Shown here: positions 44,263 to 55,468 of the stretch, one piece after another | Numbering within the stretch: the stretch's first letter is position 1 | How the letters are laid out: every line of letters begins with the position of its first letter | Assembly (NCBI GenBank): GCA_030267565.1 | Contig: BRXU01000003.1 | Coordinates: 3,428,001 to 3,492,000 of the forward strand | DNA from: Pleodorina starrii | Lineage: Eukaryota; Chlorophyta; Chlorophyceae; Chlamydomonadales; Volvocaceae | Length of the DNA: 64,000 nucleotides | Direction: 5' to 3' | Translations under genes and position numbers: made by a program | The notes under the pieces: generated by a model | Told to the model about the DNA's origin: nothing | The model's input: the letters and a program-made list of their open reading frames with translations, nothing else | The model's database searches: none

Positions 44263-45264
44263 ATGCCAGCTAAGAGAAAACTTAGTGACCAGCTGGTATA
44301 ACTACAGAAGGTCTACACAGACCTTCAGGCCCAGTTGACCGCCATTGAGCGGTCCGACGACTACCAGAAGGCCGCCTCCCTGCTGGCGGCTGACCCTGGT
44401 GCTCGTGCAAATAAAAAGAAGTTCACAGCGGCGGTGAGCTCCGCGTATGACACCTGCGTCGCCTTGAAGAATCAAATGGCCAGCGTCAGCGCTAATATCG
44501 CCCAGCTGGAGATGGCCATGGAGCAGCCGGCGTTGAAAGTTCTCGTATCCGATAAGTCGGGTCGCGTCATGGAGCGCCCATTCAAGGACCTGGACTACGT
44601 CAACGACAGCTGGGTCAACAAGGCCGGCAAGGAGCACAAGGCGCTCAAGCGTGAGAACCGTGAGCTGAACCAAATCTACCACGCGTTCCAGAAGGTCAAC
44701 CGCAGCCTGGAGGACGAACGCGAGGCGCGCCGCGACGATGCTCCGCCGGAGCAGATGGAGGAGTTGGAGAAGGCAACCAACGACGCCATTACGGACGGTG
44801 AGAACTTGCTCACGGACCTGAACATGCGGCTGCGCAAGGCCATGTTAGTGGGCTGGGAGGCGGTTGAGTCGTTGGATCTGCCGGACTGCTGCAAGTCCGA
44901 GGAGGAGCGTAGTAAGCTGTTTTCCGCGCACAAGCGAGTCGCCGCGGAGAGGGAATGTGAGCGTAGGGGTGCCAAGCCCGGGGTGCAGAAGCAGGGGGGC
45001 GCGGGTTTCCGTCAGCGGCAGCTCGTGGCGCCTGGTGCCGGCTTTGGCCAGGCCCAGGTCGGGTTCGGCCCCGGGCAGGGTGGTTTGCTACCGCACCAGG
45101 CGCTCCCCTTCGTGTCGGGGGTGCAGTTTGGTGGCGTGGTCGCGGGTGCCGGTCAAGGCGGCGGCAAGCCCCCGCGTGTCCCTAAGCCGACGGATCAGTG
45201 TTATAAGTGCAAGTTGTTCGGGCACTTCGCGAACATGTGCCCGAATCCGCCCGCAGCGCGGTGA
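44263..45264 (+). pseudogene. DIRS gag-like protein, interrupted by one nonsense codon
   Basis: The frame starts at an ATG giving MPAKRKLSDQLV. It meets TAA at 44299-44301 and then continues open for 321 codons to TGA. The continuity of helix-like sequence on both sides (SDQLV, then LQKVYTDLQAQL) shows that the stop is a mutation within one reading frame. The long central part is charged and coiled-coil-like. The C-terminal third is Gly/Gln-rich and ends in a CCHC zinc knuckle, C-x2-C-x4-H-x4-C (CYKCKLFGHFANMC), which would bind element RNA in the particle. Confidence 0.8.
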
Positions 45265-45484
45265 GAGTGACGGTCCGTGAGGGAGAGTTGTGGACGGCCC
45301 CGCCGGGGGGACTTGATCCGGCTCGCGTGGAGCCATGTCGTGAACGTGAACGCCCCGCAGCGGCGTAGCCCATCGGCGGGCTGGAGGCAGGCCCGTGCGC
45401 CGCCTTGGTGTGTGAGGGCGTCCCGGTGTGACGCAGATCCCCTCGCGGAGGGTGAGATCGAACTTTCGAAGGCCCGGTGAGCCT

Positions 45485-47553
45485 TACGTGACTGTGCCCC
45501 GGCTGGTGGCCGGCTTCCCTTGTGTAACGTGCGTTCAGATTGGGCCGAGTCCCGGGAGGGTGGTGACGTCGTTCAAGGCGCCGCGCCGCCTGCCGCGTCC
45601 GGCAACATCAATGTGAACGCCAGCTGGTGGCTTTCGGTCTGCTCCAGCTCGTGGACAAAGCAATGGGTGCAGCAAGGGTTCCCGTTGTGGTGGAAACAGG
45701 CGGGTGTCACACCGCCACCGAAGGTCATGCGAAACCACCAAGGGGCGCGGGAGCAGCGTGCCTTCGTCACCGAATCTGTCGAGGCGCTTCTGGCAGCAGG
45801 GGCCGTACGGCAGGTTAGCGCGCGCCCACGAGTCGTTAACCCGTTAAATGCGATACCGAAGCCCCGGCAGCCTGGCAAATTCCGCCTCCTCCTTGACTTG
45901 CGGTACGTCAATCAGTACGTATACTGCCCCAAGTTCAAATTCGAGAAGCTGACTGATTTGGAGCAAATCTTCCAGCCGAACGACTTGCTTATTAGCGCCG
46001 ACCTTACTAACTCCTATTGGCAGCTCCGAATGCGCGAAGACGCCTGCGATTACCTAGGCTTCGAATGGGATGGCCGGTTTTACGTGTTTACCGTATTGCC
46101 CTTCGGGCTTGTGTCCGCCCCGTGGGCATTCTCGAAACTTATGCGGGAGTTTTCAGCGTACCTGAGGGGCAAGGGTTTTCGCCTTATCAACTATCTAGAC
46201 GACTTTCTGTTCTTGTTGGGGCCAGATCGCGCCACGGCCTCTAAGCGGCGAGACGAGATTGTCCGCGAATTTGAGCGGGCGGGTGTCGCCCTGAATAAAG
46301 AAAAGAGCGTGCTGTCGCCCACATCGGTGGTGCGCTGTCTGGGGTATTTGGTCGATAGCGCGAAAGGGGTGTTCGCTATCCCGCAAGACCGTTGGGAGTC
46401 CTTCCAGAGGGCGGTGGATGAGGCCTTGGCACGGCCTAGCATCCCGGCCAGGACCCTGGCTCGTGTCGTGGGGCACGCTGTGAGCATGTACGTCGTTATA
46501 GGGCGCTTGGGGCGTCTCTTCACGCGGGCATCGACTGCCCTACTGCCCGACCGTTGGGGATGGTCGAGTGAGGTCACGGTTACCCCGGCGGTACGAGAAG
46601 AGCTGCGCTTCTGGCAGTCGCTGGACCGGGAGCGGCTGACGAGCCCGATCCGGCGGCCCCCGGAAGTCAACACGCTCGAGGTTAACACCGACGCCAGCGC
46701 CACCGGCTGGGCGGGTGTTGTGTCGGGCCCCGGGTTGCGCACGGTGCACCCGGTCGCGCGAGGTTACTTGTCTGGGGACATGCGTCGCACGTCGTCGGGT
46801 AACCGTGAGCTGGCTGCTATCTTCTTCTCTCTTGAGTCCCTCAAGGATGAGCTGAATGGGCGGCGAGTGCATCTGCTGACGGATAGCCAGAATGCGGAGC
46901 GTATCGTTGATCACGGCAGCCGGAAGGCACATTTGCAGGAGTGGGCGCTGAAGATTTTCTGGTGGTGCAAGGAGCACCAGGTGCAGTTGAGCGTGTCGTG
47001 GATCCCTCGTGAGTTAAATGAGGTTGCTGACTACTTCAGCAAGCTGAAGGACGGGGATGACTGGAAGCTGAACCCAGTCTGGTTTGGGGTCCTCGACCGA
47101 AAGTGGGGCCCACACACGGTGGACCGATTTGCGTCGGCCGGGAACGCCCAGCTAAAGCGGTTCAACTCCTTGTACCGGTGCCCCGGCGCAGAGGCAGTGA
47201 ACTGCTTCTCGCAAGTGTGGGGGAAAGAAAACAACTGGTGTAACCCACCGTTTGCTTTGGTGGGCAGAGTGCTGGAGTTTATGAAGAGCCAGGCGGCAAC
47301 TGGTACGGTCGTTCTACCAGTCTGGAAGTCGGCGGTGTGGTGGCCGGTGCTGTGCCCCCGTGAGGGCGAGTTCGCGCAGTGTGTCACAGCGTGCGTGGAA
47401 TTGCCACATCAGCAACGGGATCTGTTCCTGCCGGGAGAAACCGCTGCGAATGAGTATGGGGTTGGGGCCCCCAGGTGGCGGGTGTGGGCGGTGCGGGTCT
47501 CCTTTGAGGGCCGGTGGCGATGGCGCGCCCCGTTGGCAACCCCTTGCAAGTAG
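45485..47553 (+). CDS. DIRS reverse transcriptase / RNase H with methyltransferase-like tail
   Basis: The open frame has no ATG near its beginning. It opens after TGA at about 45479; the first ATG is near 45727, so frameshifting or non-ATG initiation would be needed. RT landmarks: LRYVNQY, the ADLTNSYWQL segment with the first catalytic Asp, VLPFGLVSAPWAFSKLM and the YLDD box at 46192-46203. RNase H follows, with NTDASATGWAG, SGNRELAAI and LLTDSQNAERIV. The C-terminal part contains DRFASAGNAQLKRFNS and NNWCNPPF, the NPPF box typical of the adenine-methyltransferase-like domain fused to DIRS RTs. This frame is intact for about 680 codons. It would copy element RNA into DNA. Confidence 0.85.
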
Positions 47554-47559
47554 AGTTGA

Positions 47560-48714
47560 ACTGACAGGGGCCCGGGCGTACCCCCTTCTGCCCATGCGTT
47601 GTGCCGCTCAGACGCCTTTGCCGCGTCCTTCTGGGAGCGAGCGGGAAAGCTGGTGGCGCCAAATCACCGGGAGCTACTGGCGGAAAGTCAGGCGTTTGCC
47701 GCGTCGTCGAGGGCGGTCTCCACGAAGAAGGTGTACGCGAACCCGTGGGAGAGTTTTAAGGCTTGGTGCCGCGCGGGCGGTTACAGCTGCCTACCGGCAA
47801 GCCCAGTCGTGGTGGGCATGTATTTAACAACGGTGGCCAAATCGGCCTCGAGCTACGCTTCCGTGAAGCTGGCAAGTGCTGCGATTTTCATGCAGCACGA
47901 CTTGGCGTGTGACGGGACGAACCCGACGAAGCACCCCTTTTGCAAGGCGGTGCGGGCGGCGGCCAAGCGCTCACTAGGGACAGCCGTGGTGAATCGTAAG
48001 GAGCCCCTGACCCTCGAGGCAATCGTGTCAGTTGTCCGGTTGTTGGCCTTTGCTGGCGCCCCCGTGTGGAGCGTCATGCTCGCAGCGTACACGGCCCTGT
48101 GTTTCGCTGGCTTCTTCCGCTACGATGACGCGGCAGGGTTGCTAGTGCGAGACGTGCAGTTGCACGCTACGCATGCAGCCGTCTTTATTGCCAAGCGCAA
48201 GAATGACCAGTTCCGGGAAGGTAACGTGGTGCACATTGCTCGGGGTGAGAGCGTGGCCTGCCCGGTGGGCCTTCTGGAGAGGTACCTGAAGCTGTCGGGC
48301 CTGCAGGCTAACCAGCCGCTTTTTCAGGGTTTTAACGGTCAAGCCGCCCGCGCCGGGAAGACCTCGGCGCTGGATGGGCGCGCGATCGGCTATTCGCAGG
48401 CACGGTATCACGTGCTGAAAGCCGTGGCGAAGGGATGGGTGTCACGCACGGGGAAGCGCAGGCCATGCTTCGGTTACCAGGCTCGCCTCCTCCCACGGAA
48501 GCAAGCATACTCTTCTGCTCGCAGGTACCCGACTCCATCCCCGTCTTCAAGCGGTAAGGCAACTACTCATGAAAACGTGCGATTGCTGATTATCGAGTTA
48601 TTGCTTAAATACGGTCCTTTGCTACTCGTAAAGGTTTTGTCCGTGATGGAAGCAGCGGCGCGCATTCGGCTTGCAAGGGGACGGTTCTGCCGTATCCATT
48701 GCCAAAGCTCATAA
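47560..48714 (+). pseudogene. DIRS tyrosine recombinase, C-terminal catalytic part disrupted
   Basis: The frame has no ATG at its start and begins after TGA near 47555. The N-terminal part (STKKVYANPWESFKAWCR, SPVVVGMYL) is the core-binding domain. The first catalytic Arg is visible in FAGFFRYDDAAGLLVRDV, and AKRKNDQFREGNVV follows. The expected HxxR and Tyr boxes are not readable in this frame. Instead a typical end segment, VPDSIPVFKR, appears in another frame around 48510-48540 before a TAA. So the catalytic half seems frameshifted and the enzyme inactive. It would normally integrate circular element DNA. Confidence 0.7.
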
Positions 48715-48941
48715 CTGCTCATAACCATATGGCCATCAGGCATCATGGCCAACAGGTGGTGGGGAGCTGGTTATTCGAACAATAACGTACGAAGGCAGCC
48801 GTGCCGATTGGGTGGCCTGCTTTTGTGGAGCTGGCTTTATTGTCGGTGGGGGGCACTTGGTTGTCGGTGGGGGACACTTGGTGCGGTCCCCTGCGCAGCT
48901 TCCCCCACGCTGCCATGCAAGATGGCAGATGCTACCTCACC
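48715..48941. other. Right flank of the DIRS-like element
   Basis: Short duplications: GCTCATAAC twice at about 48708-48726, and GTCGGTGGGGG(G/A)CACTTGG twice at about 48840-48880. The inverted GGCCAT/ATGGCC lies at about 48730-48750. No terminal repeat of the element was recognised. Confidence 0.45.
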
Positions 48942-49019
48942 GGGGAGGTACCGGTAGCTTAATGATACAGCACTCATCGAAAGATGTGGTGATCCTGGGT
49001 TCGAGTCCGGGCCTCCCCG
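48942..49019 (+). tRNA. tRNA-like sequence, probably a tRNA pseudogene or tRNA-derived element
   Basis: 78 bases with a perfect seven-pair acceptor stem (GGGGAGG/CCTCCCC) and a perfect B box GGTTCGAGTCC (48998-49008). The D-arm region (TAGCTTAATGATACAGCA) is recognisable only if about six bases (an ACCGGT-type insertion forming GGTACCGGTAGC) are ignored. The anticodon arm does not pair as a canonical five-base stem. It forms a CATC-GAAA-GATG hairpin with a tetraloop instead, and U33 is absent, so no anticodon can be assigned. One T-stem pair is a G-G mismatch. It lies about 220 bases downstream of the retrotransposon. Confidence 0.4.
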
Positions 49020-50851
49020 CCCAACCATATAGGTCGGAATGACGAGGTTGTGGCTACCGTAGCTTTCGAGATGTGGAGTTGAGGTCGTAGTTGGTACGCC
49101 AGTTTCGCACGCTTGATCGCTGCCACCGGCGCCCCTGACAACGATCCCGCCCAGAGACGTTCCGTGGCAGAGGAGGTGGCGGCGCCGCCGATGTTTGTGC
49201 AGTGAGCCGCCGCGCGTGAGGTCGGACACTAGCTGGGTGGTGGTGCGGCGTTAAAGGCGACGGGGTTCACGGGCTTGTACGAGTACGGTGATAGCAGGGG
49301 GTAAGGGCCGGGAAACAGCGGCGGGTCAGCAGCAGGAGGAGGTAAGTTGCGGACTGTATGGATGTGTGGGTGCGTGAGTGTGAGTGTTTGTTTGTGCGTG
49401 ACGAGGATATAGACAGAGCGGAAGGCCTAGCAACGGTCGTCCCTGGCCATCAATATGACGGGGCCCGCCCTCGATGTTGTCATGAGGCATTACATGTGTA
49501 CGAGCCGAAAATTGGCTGGTAACATAAAACCCCCGTGCCAGCCGCGACACATCCAACTCCCAACGACCCAGCCGAAAACGCATCAGGGCCTTGTGATGCT
49601 TTCTTGCCATACACACCTTCAGGTGGTCCAATGTCCGCTTGTGGTCTGGGAACGTATACGCCACACCCATCCATTTCAGGTACCGACACGCGGTAACCCC
49701 GGGTGCTCCCCCGTCCCACACCCCCTTCCTCATGCTCCGGGAGACCCCGCGGGTCCCTATCGAGGCTATCAGAGCTCCAATCCAACAAAAGGCAGCGTCT
49801 GAACTCGGCCAACAAATCCCTTGGTGTTGCGCGCGCCGTACGCAACTACGCATGGTGCCATACGCATGCTTCTGATTGTGCATGTAATGATGCAGCCGTC
49901 CGCCCATCCGCCCACCCACTTCATTAATTCATACCATCCACTCATCCATCCATCCTTCCTCGAGGCCCATCTTCGCGAGTTTCGTTCGGCGTTTGGTGGT
50001 TGGCCAGCATGTACGGTAGATTCCATGTGTGGAGGCGGAAGGGGGGAGGGCAGCACGCACCCTTCATTCGTAGTCTCCGCCATCTGTGCACTGGATAGCC
50101 ACCCCACAGCTGCCCCACACTGCACCCTGCCCACAGCATCCCCGCACCCAGCAAACGTACACGTCATGCGCAATGCAACCCCCCATGGGTCCAGCACCGT
50201 ATGTCGCCCGACAGCCCAGATGACCGGTGTACCGCGACAACGTGGCCGCACGTGGCGAACCGTGGCGCGGTGTAACGTACGGTACCAGCAACGTGGCGGG
50301 GCGCGACGACCGTAGTACTGCAGTACGGTGGTAGTAATGCGGTATTGCAGCCCCGCCGACTGCAGTTGCCATGCCTTGCAGCACTCGGCTGCCTCCCTAG
50401 ACGAGGGCCCTGCAATGATGTCTCTAATGCAGTACAGCGAAGGCACAACCGAGCTTGTCGAGTCCTGCTCTTATCGGAGCTGCCAAGTGCAGCGTGAACC
50501 ACGTCCACGAGCGCAGCACGCGTGCGGCCGGCATGCACAACCTCAAGCCCGTGCATGCCCCCGACCGAACACGTCGTACCCAGATGGGAGGAGTCAAACC
50601 CCGGCGGCACCCAACGTCTGCCCCCGCCCGGCCATCAAACAACGGAGGAACGGACGGCTCTCGCTCCGGAACCCCAAACACACACACCCCTCCCCCCTCC
50701 CCCGCCACACACCGATCATCATGACAGGGTGGGTGGCTGTGTGGCAGCCCTACCGACCCCCGGCACCAGACAACACGGTAAGCCGCACCCAACCCACATA
50801 CGCCCCACGCTACAAGGCAGGTCTGCCGCCGCTGTTCGTTGCTGCCGCGAG
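49020..50851. other. Mostly non-coding; probable 3' region of the ankyrin pseudogene
   Basis: The minus strand carries TGTAA at 49490-49494, the best candidate end for the ankyrin transcript. Open frames of up to 260 codons on both strands overlap each other and show no domain. A CATCCATCC-type short repeat lies near 49940-49955 and a TACNGTACNGTAC-like run near 50270-50335. Confidence 0.45.
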
Positions 50852-52907
50852 CTAGGCCCCCTGGGGCCCAGGCGATCGCCGCCGCTGCTGCTGCTCGCCC
50901 AGCCATGCCATCACCGCAGTGTGGCGCTCCCGGGGCACCCAGGGCGAATTTTCCACCTCGTCCTCCGCCAACTTGACCGCAGCATCCCAGTCCATTCGGG
51001 ACAACCCAAGTCCAGCAGGCACTGCAGCACGGCGACGGAGACCACGTTGCGGATGCAGTCAACCAGCAGCTCCCCCGGCGGCCCCCAGGGGCAGCCCAGC
51101 CGGTGCAGGCAGCGGAGCATCGCCAGATCACCGTTGCGGGCGGCTCCGAGGTAGGCGCCGCCATCGAGCTGAGGCCGCCAAGGAACATACACGATCGCCG
51201 TACATACACACATCAATGCAGGGACGGGCGGTTGGGCAGGCAGGGGCGGTGCAACCCCCATGCAGCCTCACAGCCTAGCTCACCCGGCAGCGGAGCTTTC
51301 ATGCGCCACGCTTTGGCAGACAGTGACTCGTGTCCCGGAAAGCGCACATATGCAAATCTGGACACGGCATCGACGCCATGACTGCCGCCTCTCGAGCAGC
51401 TCGACGGACGTACGACACACGGTGGCCCGGTACACGCGTCTTATGGACCTGCCGAGTGACCTGGCTGGGCACAGCGCATGCAAAATGAACCACCGGTGGG
51501 CCACAACTGGTGGGCCACACGGAGCGCATCGTACATGTGGTGGTGACAAACGAGGACGGCGACACCCACCAGGAAGGGGCAGCCCCGCTCCACCAGCCAC
51601 TCCAGCGCCTCTTCGCAGCCGCTCGCGGCGCCGTTGAGGATGGCCCTGGGGCCCAAGGCCCAGCCACGGTCGTGAAGCCAGGTCATCAGCTAAAGGTTGC
51701 CGCTCTCCGCCGCGAGGTCGAGCAAGCTAGCTGCGCCGTCAGCGGGTGCGACGCCCAGGACCTCCACCGCCCAGGCCACCAGCGGCAGGTGACCCGCCCG
51801 GGCCGCCGCTTCCGCAACTGAACGGGTGTTTACGGGCAAGCCGCTGGCGTGCAGGTACTGCAGTACGGCCAGGTGGCCCTGGGCGGCTGCAGCCGTCACG
51901 ACGTGAACGCCGGTGGGCCGCATCCCCGCTTGCTCCACCAGGAAATGCAGGGCGGCAAGATTGCCGAAATAGACCGCGGTGTCCGCCACTTCCGCCTCCA
52001 GGGGGTAGCCCCGGCCGCGCAGCCACTGCAGACGCGCCTCCGCTGCATCGCCGTTACCAGCCCGAACAGCGGACTCGCATGCCCTAGCCGTGCGGGGGTA
52101 GCCCAGCCCCTCCAACCACTCCACTTTGGCCTGCCAATCGGGCGTGGTGCTGCCGGCCGCAGCCGCCAGGATGGCACCCCGATCCTCCTCATCAAGCTGC
52201 TCAAGCTGCTGCTGCAGTTCGCTGCCGTGGCGCCCTGCCATGAGCTGCTGCCACAGCCGTTGCAGCGCCGCCAGGCTCAAGCACTTCACCGCGGCCCCCA
52301 ACAATGACCAGCAGAGACCATACACACTGTCGTTGGGACGGCCCTGTGATTCCGTCAGCAGCCACTGCAGAAGGTCCTCCTGCCCGCCCCGGGCAGCTGC
52401 GCAAACGACGTCCTGGTTGAGGGGGCAGCCGCTGGCCAACAGCCACTCGCACACGTGCCGGTGGCCGCCCCGCGCCGCGGCTGACAGAGAATCACCCCAG
52501 GGGCAGCCGCGGGCACGCAGCATCTTGCACATGCCGAGCTGGCCCTCGGCTGCGGCGGCCTCGAGCAGCTCGCGCCGAAGATCAAGACCCGCACTGACCA
52601 GGGCAACCTCCAGGTTGGCGACGCTGCCGCTTGCCGCCGTCAGGCACAGCAGCTGAAGCCGCCGCTCGTGAGACAACACGCGAAAAGCGCCCGGGCGGCC
52701 CCAGCGCCCCTGGAACACGTGGATGGGTGACGGAAGCGACAGCCGCAAGGTCTTGTGGTGTGCGAACTGCTGCGATGTCGTTTTGTCTATCAGTCGTAAT
52801 GTGCTTGCCACTTCGTTAGCTGGCAGATGGTGCGCAACGCAAGCCACGATGCCCGGCAGCCAAATGCTCGAGCCGTCTGGTGGAAGTTGAGTGACCGACT
52901 GGGACAT
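50852..52907 (-). pseudogene. Ankyrin-repeat protein with in-frame TAG and apparent frameshift
   Basis: Exon 1 is 52907-51570 and exon 2 51168-50852, joined in phase 0. The first 405 codons are open. They begin MSQSVTQLPPDGSSIW with an F-box-like/ankyrin lead (VACVAHHLPANEVASTLRLI) and then diverged ankyrin units of the kind ARGCPWGDSLSAAARGGHRH and LLASGCPLNQDVVCAAARGG. TAG at 51692-51690 interrupts the frame inside a repeat (ESGNL stop LMTWLHDRGWALG), after which homology resumes unchanged. In exon 2 the frame (LDGGAYLGAARNGDLAMLRC) loses its ankyrin sense near 50990-51003 and resumes one frame over (MDWDAAVKLAEDEVENS), ending at 50852. A truncated but expressed protein is the alternative. 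The function of this expanded algal ankyrin class is unknown. Confidence 0.65.
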
Positions 52908-53528
52908 TTGTTTGCGCCTATATCATTCACACGTACGCTCAAGAATTCCTGCGCCTATATGCGATAGCGTAATGCTGGACTTGTAAGATGGACTCAGCGG
53001 CCTTCCGCAAGGCTTGGCGTCAGCAGAAGGCCCAAGAACTTATCCAAAGAGGTGAGCTGGTCATCGATGGAAAAAGCGTTGTTATAATAAGCATATAAGC
53101 TTGCTCCGTGGCAAGTATTGTTCTCAGATCCGGATTCCGTACGGAGGCCGTTGAATGGATGACCAGTTCGAAACGAGCAGGGACCGAATCAGCACTCGCA
53201 TGGGAACCCAGCTGCCGCTTAAGAGTTGAGGACTGTCGCTGCCACAGCTGCAGCGTTGACCACCTTGCTCCACGTGCGTTTTCCAACCCCAAGCCAACCC
53301 AACCCACCCTCCTTACGTCTGTTCGTGGGCCTTCTTGTGGGCGGCCGGGGCCCGCCGCCAACTGGGGAACCTCATGGCATATTCCCCCAATGGTTGCCGT
53401 TTTCTGAGCCTCCACCCCACCCCACCCCTCGGGCTTGCTGGTCCCTGTCCGGGTGACTCATGCAACCCGCAATGCCGGTGATTGGATTGCCTCAGCTCCT
53501 TTGCTGTGGTTTCGTACTTATGCTTACC

Positions 53529-53650
53529 CCTCCCCTCCCCTTCCCCGTCCTCATCTTCATCGTCCAACAGCTGCAGTGTGCGTTCATCCGCAGTGTCAGG
53601 CGTCGCCAGGAAGGTAGCCAGCAACCCAGCGCCGAAACCAGCACCGGCGT
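53529..53650 (-). CDS. Possible exon of an unidentified protein
   Basis: The minus frame reads NAGAGFGAGLLATFLATPDT, then ADERTLQLLDDEDEDGEG, ending at a GTAAGC donor. The Gly/Ala hydrophobic block followed by an acidic stretch looks protein-like. Upstream, an Ala/Pro-rich frame (53650-53961) ends in a stop exactly at this point in a different phase. I could not build a start, an acceptor or a downstream exon, so this remains a weak candidate. Confidence 0.25.
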
Positions 53651-55442
53651 TAACTAACACCACCAGCTGTCGCGGCTGCCGGCGACGCCGGCGCCGCCGC
53701 GGTCTCCGGCGGCGTGGGGTTTGGCGCCGTCACTGGCCCCGCCGGCGATCTGGGGGGAGGCGCCGGCGCCGCCCCCGGCTTGAATGCAGCCGTGGAGGCC
53801 GCTGCCACGGGCGCCGGCGCGGGAGGTGGAGTCGGCGGGCCGGGCGGCCGGGCAGGGAAGGGCGGCCGGGCCGGGCAGGGCAGGGACAGCGGCCGGGCAG
53901 GGAAGGGCGGCCGCCGCCCGCGCGCGGTATACAATGCAGTACCGACCTCCTGATGGCACACGCGCCGTTCGTTGCCGGCACGTGCCTTGCTTCTTCACGC
54001 CCCATTGTTGTCCCTGTGAGCTGCAGACACCCGTTAGGGGGGTGGAGTGTTAGCGGGCCAGCGGGCCCTGTCGATTGGTCGTGCCGAACGGACTGGCTGT
54101 GGAGGGTACGCACCGCACCCCCACGCCGCTGCTTATCCGCCAATGGGCTGCCTGCTCCCGGCCCTCTGCTTGCTGGCGCTGCTGCCCGTTGTGATTCGTC
54201 ACCGACTCCTCGTGGCCCTGCCCGCGCCCTTCATACCTGGTCTGCGGCCTGGTATGGGGCCCGAGCGACTTTGGCCCCTGGCTGGTACCGCCCGTGCAGC
54301 GAGCACGGCACAGCGAGTCGAGGCAAATGTACGGCTACCAGTGCACAGCACCGTACCGGTATTTGCACGGCCTCGCGTTCAGTGGAAAGGGGCGAAAGCT
54401 TCAGCCGAGCGGAGCCTCATTATTCGTTCTGGGTTACAAGAATGAATTTGTTTGGATGCATGTAACCGAACTCAACCGATTAGGAAGGAAATGACTGACT
54501 GCACGACACGCGGGACCTGAACAACAACCGCACAAACGAATGCATACGCCACACGTACCCTGCTTAAGCTGGGCGCGTTTAATCCCTCGGCAAACAAGTG
54601 TGAGTATAGGCGGCGTGCAAGCACATTGCCCCAACATTCCCCCAGCCCTCAACTACGCTCCGCGCAACCGGGTCGGGAGGGAGGGGCAGATGGAGGAGGC
54701 AACAGTGCGGTCGGAACTGACTCAAAGAGTCGAGAGCACCGCTGTTGTTGTTGTTGTTGTTGCTCTCGGCACAAACAAAAGACGTCTTGCCCCCTGACGC
54801 CGGAACAAAGTGATCAAAGTGCGTGTTTTACTTGCCGAAACCCATCGACCAATATCCGGGCAAAGCTTGAGCAATGCCACCTCACAGCGAAAACACAACA
54901 AGTGTAGAGCGGCACAAAAGCAAGACATGGTTCGAACTGTACCGCGCGGATACAGACGATGCATTCAAGAGCAGAAGCAGACAAGCGCACGAACACCAAC
55001 CGCCAACTTTATCGTAAGTACGGCAGTCTCCAGTCCCGTCCAAAGAAAGGCGACAGCCCGCGCCCAGAGCAGGCTCGCCGGAAAAAAAAGCCTTTGCGGC
55101 TTCTTCCCCCAATGTCCAGGAAGAAGATTATGCACATGGCCTGGCTACGCTCGCTCGTTGGGGTTTGTGTGTGAGTGTCTGTGTGTGCCTAAGAGAGCCC
55201 GATGGGGCAGTGGTTGCCGGTCAAGGTGAGCACACACACCCGGAAAAAGCGACCTGACAACCAACAGAAACATCTCGCTTGACATACACGTTTTATTTCA
55301 TTGTTTACGGATACACCGTAGGCCCGCCCCAGCACACCCTGTACACGGCCCGCTCATCAAACCGTGGGGTTGGGCCTCACGGCCGCCCTGCACGCGCTCG
55401 CGCCAGAGCTCGTCTGGGCCCCCCTCATTGGAATCCACACAC

Positions 55443-55468
55443 CATCTTGTACACGGTTGTACAAGATG
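55443..55468. repeat. Perfect 11-base inverted repeat with 4-base loop
   Basis: CATCTTGTACA, CGGT, TGTACAAGATG. Isolated in non-coding sequence; it could form a hairpin or be a protein-binding palindrome. Confidence 0.9.

Larger units (their letters stand above)
43992..48720 (+). mobile_element. Decayed DIRS-like (tyrosine-recombinase) retrotransposon
   Basis: Three consecutive plus-strand open frames have the DIRS order: a gag-like protein with a CCHC knuckle, RT/RNase H with a methyltransferase-like tail, and a tyrosine recombinase. There is no integrase of the DDE type and no LTR pair that I can see. This matches the DIRS/PAT group known in volvocine algae (for example TOC3 in Chlamydomonas). 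Borders are not determined. The left end is set at the cluster of hairpins and the right end just after the recombinase frame. The copy is broken (nonsense codon in gag, frame disruption in the recombinase), so it is probably immobile by itself. It lies downstream of the channel gene. Confidence 0.8.

Noticed and set aside
49326..49919. Minus-strand 197-codon frame
   Set aside because: Lies in the probable 3' region of the ankyrin pseudogene, contains simple-sequence translation at its end and has no domain.
54047..54445. Plus frame with a hydrophobic stretch resembling a signal peptide (MGCLLPALCLLALLPVV)
   Set aside because: No homologous block, splice partner or downstream signal. The codon pattern is not distinct from its surroundings.
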